Below are positions 42,752-55,481 of a DNA stretch of 64,000 nt, in pieces. The DNA lies in NCBI GenBank assembly GCA_002937855.1, contig PTKS01000008.1, positions 1 to 64,000 on the forward strand, read 5' to 3'. Under the pieces are notes generated by a model. It was not told where the DNA came from. It saw only the letters and a program-made list of their open reading frames with translations, and ran no database searches. Numbering within the stretch: the stretch's first letter is position 1; every line of letters starts with the position of its first letter. The position numbers and the translations under genes were made by a program. Source of the stretch: Alphaproteobacteria bacterium MarineAlpha5_Bin12 (GTDB lineage: Bacteria; Pseudomonadota; Alphaproteobacteria; HIMB59; GCA-002718135).

Positions 42752-43729
42752 ATGAAATTTCTAGATCAAGTAAAGATTTATGTCTCATCTGGAAAAGGGG
42801 GTAATGGTTGTGTAAGTTTTAGACATGAAAAATATGTTGAATATGGAGGGCCTGATGGAGGAAATGGAGGAAAAGGTAGTAACATTATTTTTGAAACAAC
42901 TAATAGCTTGAACACTTTAATAGATTTTAGATATCAGCAGCATTTCAAAGGGAAGAATGGAGAAAATGGAAAAGGTAAAAATATGACTGGAGCTGCGTCA
43001 AAAAATTTAATTATAAAAGTTCCTTTAGGAACGCAAATATTATCAGAGGATAAGTCCACAGTTCTTGCAGATATGATTGATAATAATCAAAAATTTACTT
43101 TATTGAAAGGTGGAAAAGGAGGTTTAGGAAATAATCATTTTAAATCTTCTACAAATAGAGCGCCAAGAAAATTCACAGAAGGGGAGGAAGGTACTGAAGC
43201 TTGGGTCTGGTTGTCTTTAAAACTTATTGCCGATGTTGGTATTATTGGTCTTCCAAATGCTGGTAAAAGCTCTTTACTTTCTAAAATTTCTTCAGCGCTT
43301 CCAAAAATTGCTGATTATCCTTTTACTACTTTAAATCCAGTTTTAGGAGTAGTAAAAGATTATGATTATAATTTCGTTGTTGCTGATATTCCAGGATTAA
43401 TAGAAGGGGCTCATGAAGGAAAAGGATTGGGTTATCAATTTTTAGCACACATTGAAAGATGCAAAATTTTAGTACATTTAGTAGATGCTAACGATAAGAA
43501 TGTGATTAAAAACTATGACTCTATTAGGCAAGAATTAGAAAAATATGGAGCAAACCTTAGTAAAAAAAAGGAGATTATTGTTTTAAGTAAAATAGACTTA
43601 TTCAATGAAGATATTGACCAGTTTAAGAAGAAAATTGAAAAAACTTTAGATAAAAGAGTAACAATTATTTCTAGTAATGCAAATATTGGATTAAAAGATT
43701 TAATAAAAGAAATAAGAATGGAATTATAA
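42752..43729 (+). CDS. obgE: Obg family GTPase
   Basis: This 325-residue GTPase has the glycine-rich Obg fold (GGNGCVSFRHEKYVEYGGPD, about 18-37), then the G domain with GLPNAGKSSLL (G1), PFTTLNP (switch), DIPGLIEGAHEGKGLG (G3) and LSKIDLF (G4). It is a ribosome-associated assembly and stress factor. It ends soon after the G domain, without the C-terminal OCT domain of Gram-positive forms, as is usual in Proteobacteria. Confidence 0.96.
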   Translation: MKFLDQVKIYVSSGKGGNGCVSFRHEKYVEYGGPDGGNGGKGSNIIFETTNSLNTLIDFRYQQHFKGKNGENGKGKNMTGAASKNLIIKVPLGTQILSEDKSTVLADMIDNNQKFTLLKGGKGGLGNNHFKSSTNRAPRKFTEGEEGTEAWVWLSLKLIADVGIIGLPNAGKSSLLSKISSALPKIADYPFTTLNPVLGVVKDYDYNFVVADIPGLIEGAHEGKGLGYQFLAHIERCKILVHLVDANDKNVIKNYDSIRQELEKYGANLSKKKEIIVLSKIDLFNEDIDQFKKKIEKTLDKRVTIISSNANIGLKDLIKEIRMEL

Positions 43730-43779
43730 ATATATTGAAAAAATTTAACAAATTATCATAATCATGTTATTTAAAAAAA

Positions 43780-45033
43780 ATGACCTTAAAAAATGAATTA
43801 AAAAAAATTGGAAAACAAGCTAAAACAGCTGCATCAATTTTATCAATAACTAATTCAGAAATTAAAGCCAAAGCTTTAATTAAATCATCAGAAAATATTA
43901 TAAAAAATACTGAAAATATTATTAAAGAAAATAAAATAGATATTGAAAACGCTTATAGTAACAAGTTAAGTTCAGCTTTAATAGATAGATTAACATTAGA
44001 TAAAGAACGTATATTATCTATTGCAGGAAGTTTAGAAGAAATTGCTGCACTACCTGATCCTGTAGGTAAAATTCTTTCTGAATGGGAAAGGCCGAATGGT
44101 TTAAAAATAAAAAAAATTACAGTCCCAATAGGCGTTATTGGAATAATATATGAATCTCGTCCTAATGTAACTGCAGATGCCTCTGCTTTAAGTATAAAAT
44201 CTGGAAATGCTGTGATTTTAAGAGGAGGAAAAGATTCGTTTTATAGTTCTTCACATATATTCAAAGTATTAGAAGAATCTTTTGAAAATATGAAATTGCC
44301 AAAACATTCTATTCAAATGATACCTGTTATTGAGAGAGAAGCAGTTGATGAAATGTTAAAACTAAAAGAATATATAGATATCATTATTCCGAGAGGTGGA
44401 AAAAGTCTTGTGAAGAAAATAGATGAAATTAGTAGAATACCAGTTATAAAACATTTAGAAGGAATCTGTCATTTATATATAGATGGAGATGCTAACATAG
44501 AAATAGCAAAAAAAGTTATTTTTAATAGTAAAATGAGAAGACCTGGTATCTGTGGAGCTACTGAAACTCTACTAGTTGACAACAGACTTTCAAACCATAT
44601 TCCTGATTTATTAAAAGATTTAAAAAAATCAAAATGTGAAATACGTGGTGATGATAAAGTTTGTTCAACTGATTCAACATTCAAAAAAGCAACGAATGAA
44701 GACTGGGATACTGAATACTTAGATAAAATTATATCTGTTAAAACTGTAAATGGGATTGAAGAAGCTATAAAGCATATTACAAAACATTCTTCACATCATA
44801 CAGATTCAATCATTACAGAGAATAAAGAAACTTGCTCTAAATTTTTTAAAGAAGTTGATAGTGCAATTGTTTTACAAAATGCATCTACACAATATGCTGA
44901 TGGAGGTGAATTTGGATTTGGTGCAGAAATTGGAATCTCTACAGACAAATTACATGTAAGGGGCCCTGTAGGTGCTCAGCATTTAACAAGCTTTAAATAT
45001 TTAGTTTCAGGTAATGGGCAAGTTAGACCATAA
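43780..45033 (+). CDS. proA: Gamma-glutamyl phosphate reductase
   Basis: This 417-residue enzyme of the aldehyde dehydrogenase fold has active-site C258 in RRPGICGATETLL, with IYESRPNVTADASAL, ILRGGKDS and the terminal GEFGFGAEIGISTDK. It reduces gamma-glutamyl phosphate to the semialdehyde in proline synthesis. The gamma-glutamyl kinase gene proB, which often accompanies it, is not in this window. It abuts nadD directly, with no spacer. Confidence 0.96.
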   Translation: MTLKNELKKIGKQAKTAASILSITNSEIKAKALIKSSENIIKNTENIIKENKIDIENAYSNKLSSALIDRLTLDKERILSIAGSLEEIAALPDPVGKILSEWERPNGLKIKKITVPIGVIGIIYESRPNVTADASALSIKSGNAVILRGGKDSFYSSSHIFKVLEESFENMKLPKHSIQMIPVIEREAVDEMLKLKEYIDIIIPRGGKSLVKKIDEISRIPVIKHLEGICHLYIDGDANIEIAKKVIFNSKMRRPGICGATETLLVDNRLSNHIPDLLKDLKKSKCEIRGDDKVCSTDSTFKKATNEDWDTEYLDKIISVKTVNGIEEAIKHITKHSSHHTDSIITENKETCSKFFKEVDSAIVLQNASTQYADGGEFGFGAEIGISTDKLHVRGPVGAQHLTSFKYLVSGNGQVRP

Positions 45034-45615
45034 ATGAAAAAAGTAGGACTTTTAGGAGGATCATTCGACCCGCCTCATAGAGGTCATTTGTTTATATCAT
45101 TAGAAGCAAAAAAAGTGTTAAAATTATCAGAAATATGGTGGTTAGTAACTCCTAAGAATCCGCTTAAAATCAATAATCCAGCCTCATATCTTGAAAGAAT
45201 AAATAACTGTAATAAATTTGTTAAAAACCATCCCATTAAGATTAAACAATATGAAAAAAAAATAGATTCAAGCTATTCATATTTAACAATAAAATATTTA
45301 AATAATAAATATAGATATATTAAATTTTTTTGGCTTATGGGCGCAGATAATCTAATACATTTTCATAAATGGCAAAAATGGAGAAATATTTTTAATGATC
45401 TTCCAGTTGTAGTTTTTAAAAGACATAGTTATAATAGCAAAGCATTGTCCAGTTTAGCTAAAAGAACTTATAGTAATTTTCAAATCAATCAAAAAGATCT
45501 AAAAGATAATGTATTTGAAAAATATCCTGCTTGGACTTTTTTAAATAATAAAGAAATTAAAATATCTTCTAGTGAAATACGTGCACAAAGAGAAATATTG
45601 AGAGGAAAAAATTAA
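45034..45615 (+). CDS. nadD: Nicotinate-nucleotide adenylyltransferase
   Basis: This 193-residue nucleotidyltransferase starts KKVGLLGGSFDPPHRGH, containing the HxGH motif, and ends with the KISSSEIRAQ variant of ISSTxIR. WWLVTPKNPLK is typical of NadD. It adenylates nicotinate mononucleotide to make deamido-NAD. The ATG directly follows the proA stop codon. Confidence 0.93.
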   Translation: MKKVGLLGGSFDPPHRGHLFISLEAKKVLKLSEIWWLVTPKNPLKINNPASYLERINNCNKFVKNHPIKIKQYEKKIDSSYSYLTIKYLNNKYRYIKFFWLMGADNLIHFHKWQKWRNIFNDLPVVVFKRHSYNSKALSSLAKRTYSNFQINQKDLKDNVFEKYPAWTFLNNKEIKISSSEIRAQREILRGKN

Positions 45616-45643
45616 ATCAAAGATTTCCAAAAATTTAAAAGAT

Positions 45644-45970
45644 TTGACGTCCGATATATTAGAGGATGCAAAAGCAAGAGATATAGTCTATATTAATATT
45701 AAAAAAAAATCCTCTTATGCTGACTATTTGATTATTGCAACCTGCACCTCTGCTAGACATATTAATTCTGTATCAGAACAAATCGTTTTTAAACTAAAAA
45801 AAAATGGTTTTAAAAGTAGAAAACCTGAAGGAAAAGACGCTAGTGATTGGAAGGTAATAGATGCGGGAGACGTAATAATTCATCTTTTTAGAGAAGAGAC
45901 AAGATTACACTATAATCTTGAAAAATTATGGGATATAAACTTTGATTCTGTAGAAAACGAATTGGCTTAA
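45644..45970 (+). CDS. rsfS: Ribosomal silencing factor RsfS
   Basis: This small protein (108 residues from the TTG at 45644) has the RsfS pattern: ARDIVYINIKKKSSYADYLIIATCTSARH, then GKDASDWKVIDAGDVIIHLF and TRLHYNLEKLW. It binds L14 and blocks subunit joining in starvation. The start is uncertain: the frame is open back to a TGA at 45599-45601 and has no ATG or GTG. The TTG lacks a clear ribosome site, while ATT at 45611, overlapping the nadD stop, follows GAGG at a good distance. Confidence 0.88.
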   Translation: MTSDILEDAKARDIVYINIKKKSSYADYLIIATCTSARHINSVSEQIVFKLKKNGFKSRKPEGKDASDWKVIDAGDVIIHLFREETRLHYNLEKLWDINFDSVENELA

Positions 45971-45971
45971 A

Positions 45972-47267
45972 GTGATAAAAAAATTTAATAAAATAAAATA
46001 TATATATTTAGTCATAAAAATATTTTTATTATTTTTCTTACTTTTTTCTCCAAAAATTAATGCAAAATCAAAAGAAATGATTCGTTTAATGGATTTGTTT
46101 GAAAATGTTTTTGAAAAAACTCATGAAGAATATGTAGAAGAAATTAGTGAACAGGAATTAATGGAAAAAGCTATTAGTGGAATGCTTTCAGCTCTAGATC
46201 CACATTCAGGCTATATGAATGAAGAAACATTTAAAGAAATGCAAGTAGATACTTCAGGTAAATTCGGTGGTTTAGGTATACAAATAACAATGGAAGAAGG
46301 GTTTGTAAAAATTATTTCTCCAATAGATGACACACCTGCATATAAAGCAGGCTTGAAAGCAGGTGATTTAATAACACAAATTAATAACAAACCAGTAATG
46401 GGTTTAAATTTGAAAGAAGCTGTTGATATGATGAGAGGAAGACCTGGGACAAAAATTATTATAACAATAGCTAGAGAAGGGCTAGACCTTTTTGACGTAG
46501 AGCTCAAAAGAGAAATTATAAAAATTGAATCAGTAAAAAATGAAATTTTTGATGATATTGGATATATTCGTATTTCTCAATTTACTGAACAAACTAATAA
46601 GGGTTTAATTAAAGCAGTCAAAGAAACAAAAATAACTCTGGATAATGAAGAACTGGGTTATATTTTAGACTTACGATCAAATCCTGGTGGACTGCTTTCT
46701 CAAGCAGTAGCTGTATCTGATCTTTTTTTAAATGAAGGTGTAATTGTTTCAACAAAGGGAAGAGATATAAATAATGATAAAAAATATAGTGCAAAAAATG
46801 GTGACATAATAAAAAATAAACCTTTGGTAATATTAATAAATGGAGGATCTGCTTCAGCTTCAGAAATTGTGGCCGGAGCACTTCAAGATCATAAAAGAGC
46901 TATAGTTATTGGTACAAAATCATTTGGAAAAGGTTCGGTACAATCAATCATTCCACTTTGGGATTTTAGAAGAAATAACCAAGGTGCAATGAAGTTAACT
47001 ACATCAAGATATTATACGCCTTTAGGAAAATCGATACAGGCTAAGGGAATTGAACCAGATATTTATGTTGAGCAGGGTGAATTTAAATCGAATGAAATTA
47101 GTCTTTATTCTGAATCAGACTTTTTCGGATCTCTTGATAGTTCTGAAAACTTAGAAATCGAAGAAGAAATAGATGAAAACCAAAAAATATTTGAAACAGA
47201 TTATCAACTTTCACGAGCAATTGATTTAGTAAAAGCTTTATCAATTTTAGATCAAAAAGAAGGATAA
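45972..47267 (+). CDS. ctpA: Carboxy-terminal processing protease (S41)
   Basis: This 431-residue periplasmic protease has a GTG start, a signal peptide (about 10-31, ending INAKS), a PDZ domain (FGGLGIQITMEEG to about 175) and the S41 catalytic domain. The nucleophile is in GGSASASE at 291-298 and the general base is K320 (KSFGKGSVQ). It cleaves proteins at their C-terminus and in related bacteria controls murein hydrolases. It follows rsfS by 1 base; the rlmH gene often found in between is absent. Confidence 0.93.
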   Translation: MIKKFNKIKYIYLVIKIFLLFFLLFSPKINAKSKEMIRLMDLFENVFEKTHEEYVEEISEQELMEKAISGMLSALDPHSGYMNEETFKEMQVDTSGKFGGLGIQITMEEGFVKIISPIDDTPAYKAGLKAGDLITQINNKPVMGLNLKEAVDMMRGRPGTKIIITIAREGLDLFDVELKREIIKIESVKNEIFDDIGYIRISQFTEQTNKGLIKAVKETKITLDNEELGYILDLRSNPGGLLSQAVAVSDLFLNEGVIVSTKGRDINNDKKYSAKNGDIIKNKPLVILINGGSASASEIVAGALQDHKRAIVIGTKSFGKGSVQSIIPLWDFRRNNQGAMKLTTSRYYTPLGKSIQAKGIEPDIYVEQGEFKSNEISLYSESDFFGSLDSSENLEIEEEIDENQKIFETDYQLSRAIDLVKALSILDQKEG

Positions 47268-47268
47268 A

Positions 47269-47745
47269 ATGAGTATTGATTTGAAAGAAAAAAAATACAG
47301 AAAATGTGTTGGCATAATGATTTTAAATCAGGAAAAAAAAATTTTAGTAGGAAAAAGAATTGACCATCCCAGTGGTTTTTGGCAAATGCCTCAAGGAGGG
47401 ATTGATAATAATGAAGAGCCTGAAGAAGCTGTTTGGAGAGAAATGAAAGAGGAGATAGGAACAAATAAAGCAAAATTAATAAAAGTTTCTGAACAATGGA
47501 TAAGTTATGATATTCCTCAAAAAACATTAAATACATTGCCTTGGGGTAAAAAATATATTGGACAAACACAAAAATGGTTCGCATTTAAGTTTACGGGTGA
47601 TAATAAAGATATTGACGTTGGTACAAAAAACCCAGAATTTAGTGAGTGGAAATGGGCAGAAATGTCTACAATGGTAGATAATATAGTACCGTTTAAAAGG
47701 GATGTTTATTCAAAAATATTGAAAGAATTTAAAGATATTTTTTAA
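47269..47745 (+). CDS. rppH: RNA pyrophosphohydrolase
   Basis: Nudix hydrolase of 158 residues. The Nudix box spans 43-65 (G43, E49, R57, E58, E61, E62), preceded by SGFWQMPQGG as in RppH. AWNTLPWGKKYIGQTQKWFAF-like sequence further supports RppH over general ApnA hydrolases. It removes pyrophosphate from the 5' end of mRNA to start decay. It starts 1 base after ctpA. Confidence 0.92.
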   Translation: MSIDLKEKKYRKCVGIMILNQEKKILVGKRIDHPSGFWQMPQGGIDNNEEPEEAVWREMKEEIGTNKAKLIKVSEQWISYDIPQKTLNTLPWGKKYIGQTQKWFAFKFTGDNKDIDVGTKNPEFSEWKWAEMSTMVDNIVPFKRDVYSKILKEFKDIF

Positions 47746-47786
47746 AATAAAATAAATTAAAAAAATATTTCAAATTAGAAATAAAA

Positions 47787-48188
47787 TTAAATTTTTTCAT
47801 AATATTTCGAATTTAATGCTTCTATTTTTGATACAGCTATCAAATATTTTTGTTTTGCCTCAACATTTGATTCATTTTTTAAGTCGTTCATCTGTTTTTC
47901 AATTTCTGATTTATTTAAAGCACTTAATTCAGAAACTTCTTCTGCTAAAACAATGCATTTTTCTGGATTTATTTCAATAAAACCAGCTGAAACAAAAAAA
48001 GATTTTATGAGCTTTTTGTTTTCATCATATATCATCAAGCGGCCAGGTCGAAGGGAAGATATAAGTTTACTATGTCGTGGTAATACACCAATATCTCCGT
48101 CTTTACCTGAAACAATAATCATTCCTACTTGTTCAGAAAAAATTAAACTTTCTGGAGAAACTAAATCAAAATTAATTGTTTTTTCCAA
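47787..48188 (-). CDS. atpC: ATP synthase epsilon subunit
   Basis: This 133-residue subunit has the beta-sandwich domain (FDLVSPESLIFSEQVGMIIV, GDIGVLPRHSKLISSL) and a short helical C-terminal region. It is part of the F1 rotor stalk and can inhibit ATP hydrolysis. It is the last gene of atpHAGDC, 2 bases after atpD, and converges with rppH. Confidence 0.95.
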   Translation of the reverse strand: MEKTINFDLVSPESLIFSEQVGMIIVSGKDGDIGVLPRHSKLISSLRPGRLMIYDENKKLIKSFFVSAGFIEINPEKCIVLAEEVSELSALNKSEIEKQMNDLKNESNVEAKQKYLIAVSKIEALNSKYYEKI

Positions 48189-48190
48189 TT

Positions 48191-50531
<2,341 letters not shown>

Positions 50532-50532
50532 A

Positions 50533-52068
50533 TTATTTTTCTGAATATTTTAAAACAAAATTATCAAAAAAAGATTTTAACTTATTTGCATTTTGTTCTG
50601 ATAATTCTCTCTCTTTTTCAATTGAGTCAAGTAGATCAGAATGACTTGATCTAATTTCATCAAGAGCTTCACTTTCAAATTTACCCACTTGATCAATATT
50701 AATTTTGTCTAAATATCCATTAACACCGCTATAAATTGAAACTACTTGTTCTGGAACTGTTAAGGGAGAATATTGACCTTGTTTTAATAATTCTGTTAGT
50801 CTTGAACCTCTGTCTAATAATTGCCTTGTTGATGCATCTAAATCTGACGCAAATTGAGCAAAGGCTGCCATTTCTCTATATTGGGCTAACTCTAATTTTA
50901 CTGATCCTGCAATCTTTTTCATTGCTTTAGTTTGTGCAGCTGATCCTACACGACTGACTGAAAGACCGACATTTATTGCAGGTCTTATTCCAGCAAAGAA
51001 GAGGCTAGTTTCTAAAAATATTTGTCCGTCAGTTATAGAAATAACATTTGTAGGAATATAAGCAGATAAATCCCCCGCCTGAGTTTCAATAATTGGGAGT
51101 GCTGTTAAGCTGCCCCCGCCATGTGCATCGCTCATCTTTGCTGCACGCTCTAAAAGTCTGCTATGTATATAGAAAACATCACCTGGATAAGCTTCTCTAC
51201 CTGGAGGCCTTCTAAGCAGTAATGACATTTGTCTATAAGCTACAGCTTGTTTAGAGAGATCATCGTATACTATTAGTGCATGCATACCATTATCTCTAAA
51301 GAATTCTGCCATAGTACAGCCAGTATATGCTGATAAAAATTGAAGTGGAGCAGGTTCAGATGCAGTAGCACTTACTACAATAGTATATTCTAAAGCTCCA
51401 TTGTCTTCTAAAGTTTTTACTATTTGAGCAACAGTAGATTGTTTTTGTCCAATTGCCACATATACGCAATATAATTTATCTTTTTCATTTTTACTTTGAT
51501 TGACGTTTTTTTGATTTAAAATTGTATCTACTGCCACTGCAGTTTTTCCTGTCTGTCTATCACCAATTATTAACTCTCTTTGACCTCTTCCTATAGGTAC
51601 TAATGCATCAAGTGCTTTTATTCCAGTTTGCATAGGTTCATTAACACTTTGACGTGGAATTATTCCGGGTGCTTTAAGTTCAATTCTTCTTCTTTCATCA
51701 GATTTTATTGCACCTTTTCCATCTATTGGGTTACCCAATCCATCAACAACTCTTCCTAATAATTCTTTTCCAACAGGCACATCAACTATTTCTCCCGTTC
51801 TTTTTACTATGTCTCCTTCTTTAATATTTTTATCATCTCCAAAAATACTAACTCCAACATTATCTTTTTCAAGATTCAATACCATTCCCTTAATGTTTCC
51901 TGGAAATTCTACCATTTCTCCAGCTTGAACATTATCTAATCCATAAATTCTTGCAATACCATCACCAACACTAAGCACTGTTCCAACCTCTGAAACATCT
52001 GCACTAGCATCGAAATTCTTAATCTGTTCTTTTATTACTGAAGAAATTTCAGCAGCTTTTATACTCAT
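50533..52068 (-). CDS. atpA: ATP synthase alpha subunit
   Basis: This 511-residue F1 subunit has the P-loop [13 protein letters not shown], the [13 protein letters not shown] segment and the signature [17 protein letters not shown]. It holds the non-catalytic nucleotide sites. It overlaps atpH by 4 bases and precedes atpG by 1. Length and motifs are entirely standard. Confidence 0.97.
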   Translation of the reverse strand: MSIKAAEISSVIKEQIKNFDASADVSEVGTVLSVGDGIARIYGLDNVQAGEMVEFPGNIKGMVLNLEKDNVGVSIFGDDKNIKEGDIVKRTGEIVDVPVGKELLGRVVDGLGNPIDGKGAIKSDERRRIELKAPGIIPRQSVNEPMQTGIKALDALVPIGRGQRELIIGDRQTGKTAVAVDTILNQKNVNQSKNEKDKLYCVYVAIGQKQSTVAQIVKTLEDNGALEYTIVVSATASEPAPLQFLSAYTGCTMAEFFRDNGMHALIVYDDLSKQAVAYRQMSLLLRRPPGREAYPGDVFYIHSRLLERAAKMSDAHGGGSLTALPIIETQAGDLSAYIPTNVISITDGQIFLETSLFFAGIRPAINVGLSVSRVGSAAQTKAMKKIAGSVKLELAQYREMAAFAQFASDLDASTRQLLDRGSRLTELLKQGQYSPLTVPEQVVSIYSGVNGYLDKINIDQVGKFESEALDEIRSSHSDLLDSIEKERELSEQNANKLKSFFDNFVLKYSEK

Positions 52069-52628
52069 TGTGTCTCCTTCATAACCAATTTTAATTTATT
52101 TATTTTACTTTTTAAGGAACTATCAATCATTTTTGAACCATGTCTTATAATTAACCCACCTATGATTGATTTATCTATTTTAAAATTAATTGATAAATCT
52201 TTTCCTAATTTACTTTTAAGTTTTTCAACAATATTTTCTTTTTGTTGTTCGCTTAAATTTTCAGCAGAAGTAATAGTTGTTAAAATACTTCCTCTTTTTT
52301 CAGAATTTATGTCTATAAGTCTTTTAATAATGCTAATTAGTAAAGGAAATCTTTTATTTTTTGAAACAACTTCTAAAAAATTTTTAATTAAGTTATGTGC
52401 GTTATTTTTTTGAAAAATATAATTTAGAACATTTTTTTTATCTATACTTGATATCAATGGATTTTTTAACAGTAAGATAAAATCTTTATTTTCATCATAA
52501 TATTTTAAAATTTCTTTTAAGTCTAAGATGATTTTTTCTACACAATTTTGTTCAGTTCCTAGCTCATATAATGCAGATGCGTATCTATCTGATAATAAAC
52601 CAACTGAAGAAAGTTCTTTTGCTGACAC
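52065..52628 (-). CDS. atpH: ATP synthase delta subunit
   Basis: This 187-residue peripheral stalk subunit (OSCP) starts GTG at 52628 ([22 protein letters not shown]). The C-terminal [17 protein letters not shown] and [20 protein letters not shown] are the family signature. It links F1 alpha to the F0 b subunits, whose genes are not here, as usual in Alphaproteobacteria where atpHAGDC is separate from atpBEF. It heads the operon. The 121-base space before it carries a small hairpin but no clear promoter. Confidence 0.93.
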   Translation of the reverse strand: MSAKELSSVGLLSDRYASALYELGTEQNCVEKIILDLKEILKYYDENKDFILLLKNPLISSIDKKNVLNYIFQKNNAHNLIKNFLEVVSKNKRFPLLISIIKRLIDINSEKRGSILTTITSAENLSEQQKENIVEKLKSKLGKDLSINFKIDKSIIGGLIIRHGSKMIDSSLKSKINKLKLVMKETQ

Positions 52629-52749
52629 TTTTTTTTATACCTTAACTATTTAGAAAACAGCTAATTAACATATAGAAATTCCAAGGTAAACCTTAGGATT
52701 GAATATCAGTACTATCTTTTTTAAATAGTTTAAAAATTATGTGGGTAAA

Positions 52750-54738
52750 TTACATAAATGAATAAGGGTCTACATCGGGTGTAACCCTTATATTGTTGGA
52801 AACATTAATGTTTTCCAACCATTTTTGAGTATATTGATTAAGTTTTGCCCTATCTGAAGAACTAAGCAATATTCTATACCTATATCTACCTCTTAATAAA
52901 AAAATTGGAGCCTCGGCAGGACCCATTAATTTTATATTACTTTTTTTTGGAAATTTTTTTAAAATCTTATTAATAAAATTCATAAGAATACCCTTACTTG
53001 GTCCACTTATTACAATAGCTATTAGATTTGTAAATGGGGGTAAATTAAATTTTTCTCGATCTGCCAAAATATTTTTTAAAAAAGATCTTCTATCCCTAGT
53101 TTTTATTGATTCAATAATTGGGTCATTTGTAAAATATGTTTGAATATAAACATCTCCTACTTCATCATTGCGACCTGCCCTTCCTCCTACTTGCTGTAAT
53201 AAATTATATGTATGCTCTGAAGCTCGTAAATCTCCTCCTTTTAGACCCGAATCAGAATCCAGAACTGCTACTAAAGAAAGAGAAGGAAAATTATGACCTT
53301 TTGCCAAAATCTGTGTTCCTACCATGATATCAATTTCTTTTAATTTAATTTTATTAATTATTGTTTCTATTTTTTTATTTGTATTCATATTTTCACTTGA
53401 TAAAATTTCCACTTTAGCTTTTGGAAATTTATTTTTTACTTCTTCGGCTACACGTTCAATTCCTGGACCAACTAATCTCATAGATTTTTTTGAATTACAT
53501 TTACAACATTCATCAATGAAAGGTTTGGTAAAACCACAATGGTGACAAGATAATGAATATTTCTTATTATGCATTACTAGCCAAGATGAACAATAATCAC
53601 ATTGGACTCTATCTCCACAATTTGCGCAAATTGTTAAAGGTGCATATCCTCTTCTATTTAAAAAAATTAAAGATTGTTTTTTATTAGCTAAAGACTTTTT
53701 TATTGAATTAATAATTTCATCAGAAATCCATAAATTTTTTGCCAATTTTTCTTTTTTTAAATCAATTATGTGTATTCTAGATAAATCTGAACCGGAATAT
53801 TGTTTTGATAAAAATACCCTTTCATATTTTTTCTTAATAATATTATAAAAAGTTTCCAAGGAAGGTGTTGCTGAAGACAATATGATTGGTATTTTCTCAA
53901 TTTTTGACCTAACAACTGCCATATCTCTAGCGTTGTATCTAACCCCGTCTTCTTGTTTATAGGAAATGTCATGTTCTTCATCAACAACTATTAATCCGAG
54001 ATTTTTAAAAGGTAAAAACAAGCTAGAACGAGCGCCAACGATAATTTTAATTTTACCAGAATAACAATTATGCCAAATATCTCTTTTTTTATTTTGACTT
54101 ACTTTTGAATGCCAAATTGCTGGTTCAAAACCGAATTTACTAATAAATCGAGATTTTAAATCAGGAGTTAAAGATATTTCAGGTAAAAGAATTAGAACTT
54201 GTTTATTTTTTTTTAATATGTCTTTAATACATTCAAAATAAACTTCAGTTTTTCCCGATCCTGTAACACCTTCTAAAACTGTAACTTTGTGATTTTTAAT
54301 TAAATTACTTTTTATTTTTACAAAAGCTTCTTTCTGTTCTTTGTTTAGAATAGTTTTTGTTAATTTATTTTTGTTTTTAATTTCATTTTTTAATTTGTTT
54401 TCATTTTTAAGTTTATAATCAAGTATTTCAATTTTGGGTAATACCATTTTTAAAACAATACCTTTTGGATAAAGATTATATTCCGAAACCCAAGATACAA
54501 ATTTAATCAAATTGTGATCTAATTTAATATTTGCAATATTTCTTTTTATTTCTTTAATTTTTTTTATAGGATATCTAATTTTAGATACTTGAGTTGTATT
54601 AATAATCAATCCAATTTCAGATTTCCTTTTTCCAAATGGTACCTCAACAATATCTCCTATTGTGAAATTAATCTTTTTAGGAGATTTATAAGTAAAAGAC
54701 TTAGTAAATGGAGCCAGAACTAAAACTTCATAAAGCAT
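52750..54738 (-). CDS. priA: Primosomal protein N' (PriA helicase)
   Basis: This 662-residue DNA helicase has Walker A GVTGSGKTEVYFEC, the DEEH box in VVDEEHDISYKQ, SSATPSLE, and helicase motifs GTQILAKGHNFPSL and QVGGRAGRN. Between them the zinc-binding cysteines (CANCGDRVQCDYCSSW, CHHCGF, CCKCNS) are intact. It restarts collapsed replication forks. It is divergent from the transaldolase gene and upstream of the ATP synthase operon in the same direction. Confidence 0.96.
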   Translation of the reverse strand: MLYEVLVLAPFTKSFTYKSPKKINFTIGDIVEVPFGKRKSEIGLIINTTQVSKIRYPIKKIKEIKRNIANIKLDHNLIKFVSWVSEYNLYPKGIVLKMVLPKIEILDYKLKNENKLKNEIKNKNKLTKTILNKEQKEAFVKIKSNLIKNHKVTVLEGVTGSGKTEVYFECIKDILKKNKQVLILLPEISLTPDLKSRFISKFGFEPAIWHSKVSQNKKRDIWHNCYSGKIKIIVGARSSLFLPFKNLGLIVVDEEHDISYKQEDGVRYNARDMAVVRSKIEKIPIILSSATPSLETFYNIIKKKYERVFLSKQYSGSDLSRIHIIDLKKEKLAKNLWISDEIINSIKKSLANKKQSLIFLNRRGYAPLTICANCGDRVQCDYCSSWLVMHNKKYSLSCHHCGFTKPFIDECCKCNSKKSMRLVGPGIERVAEEVKNKFPKAKVEILSSENMNTNKKIETIINKIKLKEIDIMVGTQILAKGHNFPSLSLVAVLDSDSGLKGGDLRASEHTYNLLQQVGGRAGRNDEVGDVYIQTYFTNDPIIESIKTRDRRSFLKNILADREKFNLPPFTNLIAIVISGPSKGILMNFINKILKKFPKKSNIKLMGPAEAPIFLLRGRYRYRILLSSSDRAKLNQYTQKWLENINVSNNIRVTPDVDPYSFM

Positions 54739-54815
54739 ATTATTATATATTTTTATATTAAAATTTGTTTAATGTTATTATTTAAATTAGTTTATTTATG
54801 TTATAAGGAAAATAA

Positions 54816-55481
54816 ATGAAATTTTTTATTGATACTGCAGATATTGAACAAATAAAGGAAATATTACCTACAGGCTTGGTTGATGGAGTTACTACAAATC
54901 CTTCACTAATTGCTAAACAAGGTAAGGATATGAGAGGTATAATTGAGTCTATTTGTGAAATTGTTAAAGGGCCAGTCAGCGCAGAAGTAACTGCTACGGA
55001 TTATGAAAATATGAAAAAGGAAGGTTTGTATCTTTCTTCAATTGCAAAAAATATTGCTGTTAAGGTTCCTCTTACTGAAGATGGTTTAAAGACATGTCGA
55101 GAATTATCAAACAAGGGAATAATGGTAAATGTAACTTTGTGTTTTTCTGCAGGTCAAGCAATTTTAGCAGCTAAATCTGGAGCAACATTTATATCACCTT
55201 TTGTTGGCAGACTTGATGATATTAATGAAAGTGGAATAGGTCTAATTAAAGAAATTTATGAAATATATAAAAACTATAACTTTCAGACATCTATTTTGGT
55301 AGCCTCAGTAAGAAGTATGGAGCATATAATCGAATCTGCAAAAATTGGTGCACAAATTGCTACTTTACCCCCTAAATTAATTAAAGAATTATTCATTCAC
55401 CCCTTAACAGACAAAGGTTTAAAAGCATTTTTAGAAGACTGGAAAAAAACAGGTCAAAAAATAATACCTGATAATGGATAA
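54816..55481 (+). CDS. tal: Transaldolase (small FSA/TalC type)
   Basis: This 221-residue TIM barrel belongs to the small transaldolase family. The Schiff-base lysine is K83 in [11 protein letters not shown], with [12 protein letters not shown] at 23-34 and a C-terminal [12 protein letters not shown]. The stretch [11 protein letters not shown] has Phe where fructose-6-phosphate aldolase has a Tyr, which favours transaldolase in the pentose phosphate pathway over FSA. AAGGAAAA precedes the ATG. It overlaps the DUF484 gene by 8 bases. Confidence 0.9.
   Translation: MKFFIDTADIEQIKEILPTGLVDGVTTNPSLIAKQGKDMRGIIESICEIVKGPVSAEVTATDYENMKKEGLYLSSIAKNIAVKVPLTEDGLKTCRELSNKGIMVNVTLCFSAGQAILAAKSGATFISPFVGRLDDINESGIGLIKEIYEIYKNYNFQTSILVASVRSMEHIIESAKIGAQIATLPPKLIKELFIHPLTDKGLKAFLEDWKKTGQKIIPDNG

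Noticed and set aside
52670..52710. Terminator in the priA-atpH space (AAGG-TAAA-CCTT hairpin at 52684-52695)
   Set aside because: The stem is only 4-6 pairs with no T-run in the direction of transcription, so I do not call it.
54816..55481. Fructose-6-phosphate aldolase instead of transaldolase
   Set aside because: The SPFVGRLDD segment carries Phe at the place of the Tyr that marks the aldolase, so transaldolase is preferred, though only an assay decides.
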